NCBI GenBank assembly: GCA_029777335.1 | Contig: JAKOSN010000140.1 | Coordinates: forward strand, 1 to 48,837 | Reading direction: 5' to 3' | From: Planctomycetota bacterium | GTDB taxonomy: Bacteria > Planctomycetota > Planctomycetia > Gemmatales > Gemmataceae | Length of the DNA: 48,837 bases | In this document: positions 17,105-27,019 of the stretch, in pieces | How positions within the stretch are numbered: position 1 is the first letter of the stretch | Layout of the letters: each line of letters begins with the position of its first letter | Translations under genes and position numbers: made by a program | Notes under the pieces: model-generated | What the model saw: only the letters and a program-made list of their open reading frames with translations | Database searches by the model: none | What the model was told of the DNA's origin: nothing

Positions 17105-19881
17105 CAGAAAGCGAGAGCGCAATGACCGCTGAACACGATCGCCTCGATGCCGCACGCGACCAACAAGTTCCCTGGAAGAAATGGGGACCTTACCTCAGCG
17201 AACGGCAGTGGGGTACTGTTCGAGAAGACTACAGCGACGGGGGAAATGCCTGGGATTACTTCAGCCACGATCAGGCCCGTTCGCGCGCCTATCGTTGGGG
17301 GGAAGATGGGCTCGCCGGGATTTCCGACGACCACCAACTCCTCTGCTTCGCCCTGGCGCTCTGGAATGGCAAGGATCCCATTCTCAAGGAGCGGTTGTTT
17401 GGCCTGACCAACAGCGAGAGCAACCACGGGGAGGACGTCAAGGAGTACTACTTTTACCTGGATAGCACTCCCACGCACTCCTACATGAAGTATCTGTACA
17501 AGTATCCCCAGAGAGCTTTCCCCTATGCCAACCTGGTGGATACCAGTAAGCAGCGGTCTCGTTCCGAGTTCGAGTACGAATTGCTCGACACGGGAGTTTT
17601 CGCCGAGAATCGCTACTTTGATGTCTTCGTGGAATACGCCAAGGCATCGCCCGAAGACATCCTGATTCAGATTCAGGTGTGGAATCGGGGGCCGGAGACG
17701 GCGGAACTCCATGTGCTGCCGACCCTCTGGTTCCGTAACTTCTGGTCATGGCAAGGGAGCTCAGAACGGCCCTTGCTCCAGGAGGTTGCGGGGGACCAAA
17801 CCCAGAGTATCATCAAGGTTCGTGATAGAGAGTTCGAACAGTTCTATCTCTCCTGCGAAGGATCGCCACCCCTTCTGTTCACCGAGAACGAAACCAACAC
17901 GCAACGGATATTTGGAGTGCCCAATCGCAGCCCCTACGTCAAGGATGGGATCAACAACTACGTGGTGCAGGGGCAACAGGGCGCTGTCAATCCGAACAAA
18001 ACCGGAACGAAAGCAGCAGCGCATTATCACCTCACTGTCGCTCCTGCTGGAAGCGGTGTGGTTCGTCTCCGGCTGGCCAAAGCTGCCCCTTCGGTTGGGA
18101 CCGAAGGCAACGGATCGCGAAGCGCCTGGTTCGGTTCCTCGTTTGAGGAGATCATGAAAACCAGGCGGCAAGAGGCCGATACGTTTTACACCGCGCTCAC
18201 CCCCACCAGCCTGACTGCCGATCAGGCCAACGTGATGCGCCAGGCTCTCGCTGGAATGCTGTGGAGCAAGCAATTCTACCATTACGACGTGGATCGGTGG
18301 CTGGAAGAACGCGGATCTGATCCCTTCAAGCCAATTCGCAAACAGGCTCCGCGCAACGAGCACTGGCATCACATGTATAACGGCGATGTCATCTCCATGC
18401 CCGACAAGTGGGAGTATCCCTGGTACGCCGCGTGGGACCTCGCCTTTCATGTCCTCGCGCTGACCCTCGTGGATCCCGATTTCGGCAAGCAACAGCTGAA
18501 GTTGATGCTCCGAGAACGCTACATGCATCCCAATGGGCAGATTCCGGCGTACGAGTGGAACTTTGGAGATGTTAATCCTCCGGTTCATGCCTGGTCCACC
18601 ATCTTCACCTATTACCTGGAAAGAGCACACACGGGCGAAGGCGACAAGGAGTGGCTAAAAAGCTGCTTCCAGAAGCTGTTGCTCAACTTTACCTGGTGGG
18701 TGAATCGCAAGGACCGCAACGGGCGCAATGTCTTTGAGGGAGGTTTCCTCGGGCTGGATAACATCGGGGTGTTCGATCGCAGTGCTCCCTTGCCCACGGG
18801 TGGATACCTCGAACAGGCCGATGGAACTGCCTGGATGGCCCTCTATTGTGAGAACATGTTGGAGATCGCCATGGAACTGGCGATGAGCGATCCCGAATAT
18901 GTCGACATGTCCCTCAAGTTCTATGAACACTTCCTGTGGATCGCCTCGGCGATGACCCACATGGGTGGCGAAAACGGGATGTGGGATGAAGAAGACGGCT
19001 TCTTCTACGATGTGCTACGGCTCCCCGATGGAAGTGCCTTTCGCCTGAAAGTGCGTTCCATGGTCGGACTGCTGCCGCTGTGCGCCGCAACCTGCTTCTC
19101 CGGGCAATTCATCAAGAAGTATCCGGAAATGGGCGAACGTGCGCAACGATTTCTGGCGGCACGGCCCGAGATCCGACAGGCCATCCACGATCCGGCCAAA
19201 CCCGGTAGTGCCAATCGACACCTCGCCTCCATTCTCGACGAAACCAAGCTGCGTCGAGTGCTGTCCAAGATGCTGGACGAGAACGAGTTCCTCAGCGAAT
19301 TTGGGATCCGTTCCCTGTCGAGGTATCACGCCGATCATCCCTATGTCTTCTGCGCTGGAGGGCAGGAGTATCGGGTAAACTATCTACCTGCGGAATCTGA
19401 TACGGGGATGTTTGGAGGAAACTCCAACTGGCGAGGACCGATCTGGATGCCGGTCAACGCCCTGATCATCCGCGCACTCTTGCAGTATCACGGCTACTTC
19501 GGAGACGACTTCCAGATAGAATGCCCGACTGGTTCTGGACGAATGATGAACCTGTTTGAAGTCGCCAGGGAGATTGGTCGAAGACTGGGAAATATCTTCC
19601 TGCGTGGTTCCGACGGCCGGCGTCCGGTCTATGGGGGAACCGAATGCTTCCAGCACGACCCCCACTGGCGTGATTGCATCCTGTTCTACGAGTATTTCCA
19701 CGGAGATAACGGCGCTGGCCTGGGAGCAAGCCATCAAACTGGGTGGACAGGGGTAATCGCCAGGATCATGCACGTCTTCGGGACGATTGATTCCGAACAG
19801 GTGCTCACCGGAGGAAAGGGGGCGTATTTCCAGGCCTCTGCCAGGGCGGAACAACGGACCGCGGAGCAGATTGGTGGGTGA
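17098..19881 (+). CDS. GH63-like glucosidase
   Basis: A 927-residue cytoplasmic protein of the large bacterial glucosidase group related to mannosyl-oligosaccharide glucosidase (GH63, alpha/alpha toroid). Diagnostic stretches include WGPYLSERQWGTVREDYS, AWDYFSHDQARSRAYRWGEDG, WEYPWYAAWDLAFHVLAL, MHPNGQIPAYEWNFGDVNPPVHAW and a C-terminal NWRGPIWMPVNALI. These enzymes hydrolyse alpha-glucosidic bonds; the natural substrate is probably a glucan or trehalose-like sugar. The start overlaps the small protein; ATG 17122 is an alternative. It lies 19 nt before the GH13 gene, forming an operon. Confidence 0.88.
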   Translation: MVAESESAMTAEHDRLDAARDQQVPWKKWGPYLSERQWGTVREDYSDGGNAWDYFSHDQARSRAYRWGEDGLAGISDDHQLLCFALALWNGKDPILKERLFGLTNSESNHGEDVKEYYFYLDSTPTHSYMKYLYKYPQRAFPYANLVDTSKQRSRSEFEYELLDTGVFAENRYFDVFVEYAKASPEDILIQIQVWNRGPETAELHVLPTLWFRNFWSWQGSSERPLLQEVAGDQTQSIIKVRDREFEQFYLSCEGSPPLLFTENETNTQRIFGVPNRSPYVKDGINNYVVQGQQGAVNPNKTGTKAAAHYHLTVAPAGSGVVRLRLAKAAPSVGTEGNGSRSAWFGSSFEEIMKTRRQEADTFYTALTPTSLTADQANVMRQALAGMLWSKQFYHYDVDRWLEERGSDPFKPIRKQAPRNEHWHHMYNGDVISMPDKWEYPWYAAWDLAFHVLALTLVDPDFGKQQLKLMLRERYMHPNGQIPAYEWNFGDVNPPVHAWSTIFTYYLERAHTGEGDKEWLKSCFQKLLLNFTWWVNRKDRNGRNVFEGGFLGLDNIGVFDRSAPLPTGGYLEQADGTAWMALYCENMLEIAMELAMSDPEYVDMSLKFYEHFLWIASAMTHMGGENGMWDEEDGFFYDVLRLPDGSAFRLKVRSMVGLLPLCAATCFSGQFIKKYPEMGERAQRFLAARPEIRQAIHDPAKPGSANRHLASILDETKLRRVLSKMLDENEFLSEFGIRSLSRYHADHPYVFCAGGQEYRVNYLPAESDTGMFGGNSNWRGPIWMPVNALIIRALLQYHGYFGDDFQIECPTGSGRMMNLFEVAREIGRRLGNIFLRGSDGRRPVYGGTECFQHDPHWRDCILFYEYFHGDNGAGLGASHQTGWTGVIARIMHVFGTIDSEQVLTGGKGAYFQASARAEQRTAEQIGG

Positions 19882-19900
19882 ACACCGGGAGGAGTCTATC

Positions 19901-21382
19901 ATGCCTGCGCCCCGTTATCCATCACTGTATCAGGTAAACACGCGCGTCTGGTTGACCGAATTGTCACGGATTCTGGGGAAAACTGCAACGCTGGATGACA
20001 TTCCGGATCAGGAACTGGACAGGTTCGCGCAACAAGGGTTCGACTGGATCTGGTTCCTCAGCGTCTGGCAAACAGGACCGGAAGCACAGCAGGTATCACG
20101 CACCAATCCGGACTGGCGCAAAGAGTTTCAGGAAACACTCCCGGATTTACGCGAGGAAGACATTCCAGGGTCTGGCTTTGCCATCACGGGCTACACGGTT
20201 CACTCCAAGCTGGGGGGCGATGCTGCGCTGGCGCGCCTGCGCGCGCGGTTGCGGAAACGCGGCCTGCGCCTGATGCTCGATTTTGTCCCCAACCACATGG
20301 GACTGGGTCATCCGTGGGTCCAAACCCATCCGGAGTACTTTGTTCGCGGTTCGGAACTCGACCGGGTCCGCGCGCCTCAAAACTACACCTGGGTCAAACG
20401 TAAGGGAGAGGATCTTCTACTCGCGTACGGGCGCGATCCCTATTTTTCTGGGTGGCCGGACACTCTCCAGCTGAACTACGCCAATCCCGCTACCCAGGAA
20501 GCGATGATCGGTGAACTGGAGCGCATCGCTGGGCAGTGTGAGGGAGTTCGGTGCGACATGGCGATGCTGGTCCTCCCGGACGTGTTTGAACGAACCTGGG
20601 GACAGCGTGCACCGCTGTTCTGGCCGGTGGCAACGCAACGAGTTCGCGAAAAAGTGCCCACGTTTTGCTTCATGGCGGAAGTCTACTGGGATTTGGAGTG
20701 GACCCTGCAGCAACAGGGTTTCAACTACACCTACGACAAGCGGTTGTACGACCGACTGCGCGAACGGCATGTCCGTCCCGTGCGCGAGCATTTCTGGGCG
20801 GCAATGGACTATCAGAACCGGATGGCTCGGTTCCTGGAAAACCACGACGAACCGAGAGCAGCGGCCACGTTTCCCGCTGGCATCCATGAGGCTGCCGCAG
20901 TAATTACCTTCCTTTCGCCAGGATTGCGTTTCTTTCACCAGGGACAATTCGAGGGAAAAACCAAACGAATCTCGCCTCACCTGGGGCGCGGACCTGATGA
21001 GCCAGTGAATCCAGAGGTGCAAAAGTTTTATGAGCGACTCCTCCGTATTCTCCGCCACAAGGCAGTGCGCGAGGGAGAATGGCGCTTGCTGGAATGTCGG
21101 CCGGCGTGGGAGGGAAACTGGACGGCAGACTGCTACCTCGCGTTTGCCTGGGATCTGCCGGGAGAAGATCGCCTCCTGGTAGCAGTCAACTACGCCGGCA
21201 ACCAGAGTCAGTGTTATCTGCACCTCCCGTTTGGCGATCTCGAAAACAAGCAGTGGCAACTGACCGATTTACTCAGCGAAGAGACCTACGAGCGGGATGG
21301 CACCGAATTGCAAAACCGGGGGCTTTTCCTCGACATGGCTCCCTGGCAGGCGAGCGCGTTCAAAGTGGGACAGAAGAACTGA
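19901..21382 (+). CDS. GH13 alpha-amylase-family enzyme
   Basis: A 493-residue (beta/alpha)8 enzyme. The start at 19901 follows GGGAGGAG. The GH13 conserved regions are present: DFVPNHMG (about 127-134), GVRCDMAML with nucleophile Asp219, FMAEVYWD with acid/base Glu260, and FLENHDEPR with Asp316. There is no signal peptide, so it acts in the cytoplasm. It probably cleaves or transfers alpha-glucans, possibly as a glucosyltransferase or maltosyltransferase. The C-terminal beta domain (LLVAVNYAGNQSQCYL) is normal. It is last of the phosphoketolase-glucosidase-amylase run. Confidence 0.9.
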   Translation: MPAPRYPSLYQVNTRVWLTELSRILGKTATLDDIPDQELDRFAQQGFDWIWFLSVWQTGPEAQQVSRTNPDWRKEFQETLPDLREEDIPGSGFAITGYTVHSKLGGDAALARLRARLRKRGLRLMLDFVPNHMGLGHPWVQTHPEYFVRGSELDRVRAPQNYTWVKRKGEDLLLAYGRDPYFSGWPDTLQLNYANPATQEAMIGELERIAGQCEGVRCDMAMLVLPDVFERTWGQRAPLFWPVATQRVREKVPTFCFMAEVYWDLEWTLQQQGFNYTYDKRLYDRLRERHVRPVREHFWAAMDYQNRMARFLENHDEPRAAATFPAGIHEAAAVITFLSPGLRFFHQGQFEGKTKRISPHLGRGPDEPVNPEVQKFYERLLRILRHKAVREGEWRLLECRPAWEGNWTADCYLAFAWDLPGEDRLLVAVNYAGNQSQCYLHLPFGDLENKQWQLTDLLSEETYERDGTELQNRGLFLDMAPWQASAFKVGQKN

Positions 21383-21751
21383 CACGTGTACCACCAGGGG
21401 AGTCTCATCCCAGGAAATAAAACTAATATTGAGGATCCTAAATATCTTCTTATCTGGTCGCGAACACTGAATCACGCGGTATCCTGTGGTGCCTTCTCCT
21501 ACCCAAGCGATAGAAGAGATGCACTTCACTGCTCGAGTTGGACGTTCCTGTCGCAGGAACTGGGGGTGTGGACAGAGGCTCGAGTCCACACCTTCCAACC
21601 TGGCTGTGCTCAGGCTGCGTGTTCTGATTCGCACGATCCTGTAGTGGTCGCTCGCTGTTGCTATCGAGGGATGCTGGCTCTGGCAACCTCGGTTCGCGTA
21701 TCCCCGGGCTGTTGAACCCTCACTGAAACTCGACGCAGGAGAGGAGCGCCC
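21383..21751. other. Intergenic region with tandem hairpins
   Basis: No gene is visible. An AT-rich stretch near 21415-21455 is followed by two hairpins: GTTCCTG-TCG-CAGGAAC (21544-21560) and GGTGTGGAC/GTCCACACC (21565-21592, 10-nt loop). They probably terminate the sugar-metabolism operon. The promoter for the DUF2254 gene should lie downstream of them. Confidence 0.5.
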
Positions 21752-23062
21752 ATGACCTGGCTACAGCGTTATCGTGTTCGCCACTATCTCCGTAATTCAA
21801 TCTGGATCTGGCCGCTACTGAGCATGATCGCGGCTCTCCTCGCTGTCAATTGCCTGCACGCGCTCGAAAAACGGATGGGTTGGGAATCGAGCATCCAGCC
21901 AAGCACGGCTCAGGCGATCCTGGGAACCATGGCTTCCAGCCTGTTCACTTTCATCGTGTTCGTCTGTTCTGCTCTGCTGGTCGCGGTCCAGCTCGCGAGT
22001 TCGCAGCTCACCCCTCGCATCATTGCGATTGTATTTCGAGATCCAATCACCAAATCGGCGCTCGTAATCTTCGTCTTTGCCTTCACGTTTACCCTTGCCG
22101 TCCTGGTTCGAATTTCCACTTCTGTTCCGCTGCTCACGTCCTACATGGCGGCGTACGGTAGCATGCTCTGCCTGGGGGTGTTCATCTACCTGATCGACCA
22201 TGTGGGGAAAGCGCTCCGCCCGAGTGGGGCATTGTGGGTGGTGGCATCACAGGGACGAAGTGTAATCAGTAGCGTGTATCCACGGCGCATGAGCGACATT
22301 CCAGTTCCATCCGCCGCTCCCTCCCTGGACCTCGATCGCAAGCCCAACGCTGTCGTTCTCAGTGATCGCGATGGGGTAGTGCTGGCCTTCGACACCACGG
22401 GTCTGGTCGCACTCGCACAGCAAGCCGATTGTGTGATCGAACTCGTTCCCCAGGTGGGGGATTTTGTCGCACGGGGCGATCCCCTCTTTCGAGTTTTCAA
22501 TGGGGGGGCCACGCTGTCGTCGGAAGCGATCTGCAACTCAGTCGCAGTGGGTCAGGAACGCACGTTGGAACAGGATCCTGCGTTCGCCTTTCGCATAATT
22601 GTGGATATCGCGGCCAAAGGACTCTCTCCGGCAATCAATGATCCTACCACGGCAGTTCTGGCACTGGACCAGATTCATCACTTGCTGCGAGACGTTGGAA
22701 GTCGGTGCCTGGATGATGAACGAGTGCGCGACCGAAGTGGACAGGTCAGGCTTCACTATCGAACTCCCGACTGGGTCGATTTTGTCCAGCTGTCTGTGAC
22801 CGAAATCCGTCAATTTGGGGGATCCAGTATCCAGATTGCCCGTCGTCTCCGCGCCATGCTGGAAAACCTGATCCTGAGCTTGCCCGAGGAGCGTGCCTGC
22901 CTTCTCCGTCAGGAATTGAATCTGTTGCATCGCTTCGCCGAAAGGTATTTCGCCGAACCGGAAGACCGTGCACTGGCGGATATGAGCGATTCCCAGGGCG
23001 TGGGAGGCGGGCGGAGGCAACATTCGATGGAGCGGATGGGGAACGAGGCGAGACAGAAATGA
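21752..23062 (+). CDS. DUF2254 membrane protein
   Basis: A 436-residue inner-membrane protein. Four hydrophobic helices occupy the first 150 residues (WIWPLLSMIAALLAVNCLHAL, shown in part; SLFTFIVFVCSALLVAVQLA; LVIFVFAFTFTLAVLV; YGSMLCLGVFIYLI), and a soluble C-terminal domain includes AKGLSPAINDPTTAVLALDQ. This layout and the SQLTPRI motif are those of DUF2254, a family of unknown role, perhaps transport-related. It overlaps the next gene by 4 nt (ATGA). Confidence 0.85.
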   Translation: MTWLQRYRVRHYLRNSIWIWPLLSMIAALLAVNCLHALEKRMGWESSIQPSTAQAILGTMASSLFTFIVFVCSALLVAVQLASSQLTPRIIAIVFRDPITKSALVIFVFAFTFTLAVLVRISTSVPLLTSYMAAYGSMLCLGVFIYLIDHVGKALRPSGALWVVASQGRSVISSVYPRRMSDIPVPSAAPSLDLDRKPNAVVLSDRDGVVLAFDTTGLVALAQQADCVIELVPQVGDFVARGDPLFRVFNGGATLSSEAICNSVAVGQERTLEQDPAFAFRIIVDIAAKGLSPAINDPTTAVLALDQIHHLLRDVGSRCLDDERVRDRSGQVRLHYRTPDWVDFVQLSVTEIRQFGGSSIQIARRLRAMLENLILSLPEERACLLRQELNLLHRFAERYFAEPEDRALADMSDSQGVGGGRRQHSMERMGNEARQK

Positions 23063-23928
23063 CCCTGAACGACTGGATCAACCTCCTGGTCACGAGTACA
23101 CTGATCGAGATGATGGTCGCCGTTGGGCTGAGCGTGCGTCTGGGGGAGTTGCTGGAAGTGGCAACCAACTGGCGCCTGGTTGGGAAAGCCATGCTGGCAA
23201 ACTACGTGATTGTCCCGGCTGCCACGATCGCGCTCTTGTTGCTTTTCGCTCCTCACCCCCTCGTGGCGGTGGGCTTCCTCATCCTTGCGGTGTGTCCTGG
23301 GGCTCCGTTTGGTCCTCCACTCGCCACCCTTGCCAGAGGAAATGTCCCCGTTGCAATTGGGTCAATGGTGATTCTCGCGGGCTCGTCCGCTCTCCTTGCT
23401 CCCCTCCTGTTGCGTTGTTTGTTGCCCCTGGTGGCCAGCGATCAACCGCTCACTGTGGATGCGCGACGTATTGTCTTCACACTCCTGCTTACGCAGCTCG
23501 TTCCGCTTTGTGTCGGCGTGGCACTACGGCAATGGCGTCCGTTGCTGGCAAACCGGCTCCAACAACCAGCCAATCTGCTTTCCAGGCTCATGAATCTTCT
23601 TGTGGTGGGATTGATTCTCCTCACCCAGTTCCAACTGCTCTACGAGATTCGTCCGCGCGGGTATGTGGGCATGCTGCTCCTCCTGCTCGCCTCGTGGGCA
23701 GCCGGTTGGTTTCTGGGTGGGCCGGAGGAGGATCAGCGGAAAGCTTTGACGTTGACGACCTCGTTGCGCAACGTGGGGGTTGCACTGGTGATCGCCACCA
23801 GCACGTTCCCGGGAACGCCCGTTGTGACTGCTGTGCTCGCTTATGGATTGTTTGAGATTTTTGGGACTCTGCTACTCGCTTTGGGATGGAGTCGCCAAAC
23901 ACCATCGCCTCTTCACAGTCCCGTATAA
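23059..23928 (+). CDS. Bile acid:sodium symporter-like (BASS) membrane transporter
   Basis: A 289-residue protein with about nine hydrophobic helices, no signal peptide, and the family-like LAVCPGAPFGPPLATLARGN cross-over motif with a crowded Pro/Gly segment, as in BASS and arsenite-efflux carriers. It is translationally coupled to the DUF2254 gene. The transported substrate, probably an organic anion or metalloid, cannot be read from the sequence. Confidence 0.8.
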   Translation: MTLNDWINLLVTSTLIEMMVAVGLSVRLGELLEVATNWRLVGKAMLANYVIVPAATIALLLLFAPHPLVAVGFLILAVCPGAPFGPPLATLARGNVPVAIGSMVILAGSSALLAPLLLRCLLPLVASDQPLTVDARRIVFTLLLTQLVPLCVGVALRQWRPLLANRLQQPANLLSRLMNLLVVGLILLTQFQLLYEIRPRGYVGMLLLLLASWAAGWFLGGPEEDQRKALTLTTSLRNVGVALVIATSTFPGTPVVTAVLAYGLFEIFGTLLLALGWSRQTPSPLHSPV

Positions 23929-23990
23929 ACGACACGGGATATCTCCTGATCTCCCGGTGATACCTTCTCTCCAGGCCAAGGAGTGCTTCC

Positions 23991-24944
23991 ATGAACAAGA
24001 AGGTGTATCTGGCAGCAGTCACCGTGGTGACGGTTGCGCTCGGCGCGTTCCTGATGGCTCAGGTTCCGTCACCCCGTGACAAGCAATCGGCTCAGTCACC
24101 CCAGACAACAGAACAAGCGACTGCTCAACCCAACGAAACTTCTCGCACCAACGACGAGGCCGCCATTCGCAAGGGGATGAGTGAATTTATCAGAGCGGTT
24201 GAGAAGGGCGATGCCAAGGCCGTCGCCGCAGCCTGGACGCCCCAGGGGGAGTACATCAGCGAGGATGGGACCATCCTCCGAGGTCGGGCGGCCATTGAAG
24301 CCGCATACACCAAGGCTTTTGCAAAAAAGTCAAAGACCAAGGTGGAGATAACGATCGAGTCAATCCGCTTCCCTTCCAAGGATACCGCCATCGAGGAAGG
24401 ATATGCCAAATCGTACAAGGGAAACACCGAGCAACCCTCCTCCACACGCTACAGCGTCCTCCACGTTCGTGAAGGTGGCAGGTGGCACATGGCCGTGTTG
24501 CGCGAATGGCCGGATGAAGGAGTTTCCCTGCGCGACCTGGACTGGTTGATCGGCACCTGGGAGGCGAAAACCGACGACTCCCTCGTCCGCACCGTCTATT
24601 CCTGGGACACCAAGAAAAATACGATCCGCTGTCAGATCACCATTCAGGGAAAGGGGCGAAACGTTTCCGCCACGCAATTCCTGTTGAAAGACCCACGCAC
24701 GGGGCAGTTGCGTTCGTGGCTGTTCGACGACGAGGGAGGCTTTGGTGACGGCGCCTGGACACGCGATGGCAAGCGCTGGATCATCTCAGCCAGTGGAGTT
24801 CAGGGCGACGGGGGAGAGTTGACTGCCACCAACATCCTGACTCCCGTGGATAAAAACACCTTCACCTGGCAATCCACCGAACGCACTCTGGACGGGGAAG
24901 AGTTGCCCAATGTTCCCCCCGTAAAAGTCACTCGCGTCAAGTGA
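23991..24944 (+). CDS. Exported NTF2-like (DUF4440/SgcJ) protein
   Basis: A 317-residue protein starting after AAGGAG. It has a signal peptide (AAVTVVTVALGAFLMA) and a Gln/Thr-rich linker. An NTF2-like domain follows (AIRKGMSEFIRAVEKGDAKAVAAAW...GRAAIEAAY), as in SgcJ/EcaC/DUF4440 proteins. A second domain of about 130 residues starts at LRDLDWLIGTWEAK, resembling lipocalin-like small-molecule binders. Exported and of unknown ligand. It is 33 nt from the glycine-rich gene and likely cotranscribed. Confidence 0.8.
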   Translation: MNKKVYLAAVTVVTVALGAFLMAQVPSPRDKQSAQSPQTTEQATAQPNETSRTNDEAAIRKGMSEFIRAVEKGDAKAVAAAWTPQGEYISEDGTILRGRAAIEAAYTKAFAKKSKTKVEITIESIRFPSKDTAIEEGYAKSYKGNTEQPSSTRYSVLHVREGGRWHMAVLREWPDEGVSLRDLDWLIGTWEAKTDDSLVRTVYSWDTKKNTIRCQITIQGKGRNVSATQFLLKDPRTGQLRSWLFDDEGGFGDGAWTRDGKRWIISASGVQGDGGELTATNILTPVDKNTFTWQSTERTLDGEELPNVPPVKVTRVK

Positions 24945-24977
24945 TTCCAAACACACCAGCGAGAAAAGGAGCAATCC

Positions 24978-26306
24978 ATGCGATACAGATACTGGCTGGC
25001 GCTTGTTGGTCTCTTGGCGCTGGCATCGCTTCCCACAACCGAGGCTTTCGGTCAACGAGGCGGACGTGGGGGCGCGCGCGGAGGAGTCTCCCGTGGTGGG
25101 GGAACAGTTGTTGGCCCTTACGGTGGGGCAGGTGGCGGAACACGTAGCACTGGCACCGTGGTCGGTCCGGGGGGCGGATCCAGGACGACGGGGAGTGCCA
25201 GTGGATCCTATACCACCGGCCGGGGCACCACCATTGAATATGGAGGAGCCGGACGAACCACGACAGGACCTGGCGGAACCACCGTGGGACGTGGGGTTGG
25301 AGGAGTGCAGGTGACCACCCCTGGTGGACAAACGGCAACCAAGGTTGGTTCCGCTCGTGGAGTCCAGGGTCCAGGTGGAACCACCGCCGTTGGCGGACGC
25401 TCCGTTGGAGCAACCACGGGCCCCGTGGGGAGTGGTGTGTCGGCCTCGCGTGGGGGCGCCGTTCTTGGACCGGGTGGCGCTGCTGCCGGCGGAACCAGGA
25501 TCGGGACTGCCACGGGGCCCGGAGGGCGGACTGTGAGCGGTGCGTCGCACTGGAGTGCCGCCTCCAATCCCTACGGTGCCTATCGCTCCGCGTCCCGTGG
25601 GGTAGCTGTCACGGGTCCGGCTGGCCATTTCACGACCTACCGGAGCGCCACGGCGGTCCGGACCCAGGCTGGGTTCGTTCGCACGGGTTTTCGCGGTTAC
25701 AACTACTTCAACGCCAACTGGTACACCAACCATCCCGGGGCATGGCGTGCGCTCACCTGGACGGCAGCAGCCTACTGGCGCTGGGTCCCCTACAGCACGG
25801 TGGTCACCTTCTGTGGCTACCCTGCCGAACCGGTGATCTACGATTACGGCTCCAACCTCATCTACGAGGACAACCGCGTCTATTACAATGGGGATCAGGT
25901 CGCGACCGCCGAGGAGTACGCGAATCAGGCCGCGGATCTTGCTGGGGCGGGTCAGGCAGCCAAGCCGGACGAGAAAGAGGAGTGGCAATCCCTCGGCGTG
26001 TTTGCCATGGTCCAGGGAGATGAGAAGGAGGCCAACAATCTCTTCCAGATTGCGATTAACAAGGAAGGCGTGATCCGCGGCAATTACTACAACGGACTGA
26101 CCGACACCACCCTTCCCATCTATGGTTCTGTCGACAAGAAGACCCAACGCGCGGCATGGATCATTGGCGACAAAAAGGACACCGTCTATGAAACGGGTGT
26201 GGGGAACCTGACTCAACCCGAGACATCGATGCTGGTCCATGTGGGGAAGGACCGAACGCAGCAATGGACGCTGGTACGGTTGGAACCCCCGAAAGAGACG
26301 AAGTGA
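24978..26306 (+). CDS. Secreted glycine-rich protein with conserved C-terminal domain
   Basis: A 442-residue protein starting after AAAAGGAG. Residues 1-25 are a signal peptide ending in TTEAFG. About 26-190 is low-complexity Gly/Thr/Ser/Val sequence built from short GGxTxxGPGG-like units. The C-terminal 250 residues are ordinary globular sequence, beginning with a Tyr/Trp-rich segment (NYFNANWYTNHPGAWRA) and including DYGSNLIYEDNRVYYNGD, followed by a helical EEWQSLGVFAMVQGDEKEANNLF part. I recognise it as a planctomycete-type exported protein without known function, perhaps cell-surface. Confidence 0.75.
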   Translation: MRYRYWLALVGLLALASLPTTEAFGQRGGRGGARGGVSRGGGTVVGPYGGAGGGTRSTGTVVGPGGGSRTTGSASGSYTTGRGTTIEYGGAGRTTTGPGGTTVGRGVGGVQVTTPGGQTATKVGSARGVQGPGGTTAVGGRSVGATTGPVGSGVSASRGGAVLGPGGAAAGGTRIGTATGPGGRTVSGASHWSAASNPYGAYRSASRGVAVTGPAGHFTTYRSATAVRTQAGFVRTGFRGYNYFNANWYTNHPGAWRALTWTAAAYWRWVPYSTVVTFCGYPAEPVIYDYGSNLIYEDNRVYYNGDQVATAEEYANQAADLAGAGQAAKPDEKEEWQSLGVFAMVQGDEKEANNLFQIAINKEGVIRGNYYNGLTDTTLPIYGSVDKKTQRAAWIIGDKKDTVYETGVGNLTQPETSMLVHVGKDRTQQWTLVRLEPPKETK

Positions 26307-26326
26307 TCCAGGCAAGCCTGAGCCGG

Positions 26327-26354
26327 CGGCTTCGCAGCAGCGTTTGCGAAGCCG
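26327..26354. terminator. Convergent hairpin, 10-bp perfect stem
   Basis: CGGCTTCGCA (26327-26336) pairs with TGCGAAGCCG (26345-26354) around an 8-nt loop, between the converging glycine-rich and small-protein genes. Confidence 0.6.
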
Positions 26355-26384
26355 TTCGGCTTGATGGGGAGGGTTTCTGGGGCG

Positions 26385-26594
26385 TTACGCGGGAAGATCG
26401 AGCATGTAACGGTAGTGCCCAGGGATGAGTTCCAGTTCACTCTCCTCGGTGGGTTGAAACGGCTGTCGATTATTCCAGCCATTCTCTATCGGTGGCACAA
26501 TCCAGAAATTCCCTTCGGGATCACGCACCACCCAGTGATCAGTACAAGAACGATCCACGAAGATTGTTATGTTTCGGCTCTTCGTCGAGGTCAT
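26385..26594 (-). CDS. Small protein, paralog of 16898-17104
   Basis: A 69-residue protein. The start at 26594 is set by AAAGGAG 9 nt upstream; in-frame extension to 26750 looks non-coding. It contains VDR...WVVRDPEGNFW...PFQPTEESELELIPGHYRYMLDLP, matching the protein encoded upstream of the glucosidase. The near-identical C-terminal half argues for selection. No family recognised, and no signal peptide. Confidence 0.75.
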   Translation of the reverse strand: MTSTKSRNITIFVDRSCTDHWVVRDPEGNFWIVPPIENGWNNRQPFQPTEESELELIPGHYRYMLDLPA

Positions 26595-27019
26595 CGCCTG
26601 TGCTCCTTTGCACTCATCCTGATGAGGGCGAGCCTGTCCTGTTGGGTATTGTATCCTCGCTGGGACATCGTGCCCATGGTTCTTCGTCGCTGAGCTGCTG
26701 CCGACCATTTGCTCCCCTCGGTGGCACCTTCTGCTCTTGCCGACGTGCACGCGCTCTCGATCACCGGGAGCCGTCGACGCACGGTCCTATGCGGGCAGCG
26801 AACTCTTTGTGGGTAAACTGCTTGCATACCCGCACACCCGCCAGTACATTCAAAGGGGATCGTTGATCCACCTGCCCTACCAGCCCTGCCTGCGCCTTCG
26901 TTCCGCATGGAAGATCGTCCTGCCTTCCCTGGGCAGAGGATGGAATCTGCCCACGAATTCTCGCGGCCGCGCAAGTCTGGAGAGCAACGGGTAGCAAGTT
27001 GATCGTTGAGGAGTGTGTG
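26595..27019. other. Divergent intergenic region
   Basis: No gene, RNA or clear promoter motif is visible between the leftward small gene and the rightward cytochrome gene. Open frames here are short or are extensions of the opposite-strand shadow of the neighbouring gene. Confidence 0.4.
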
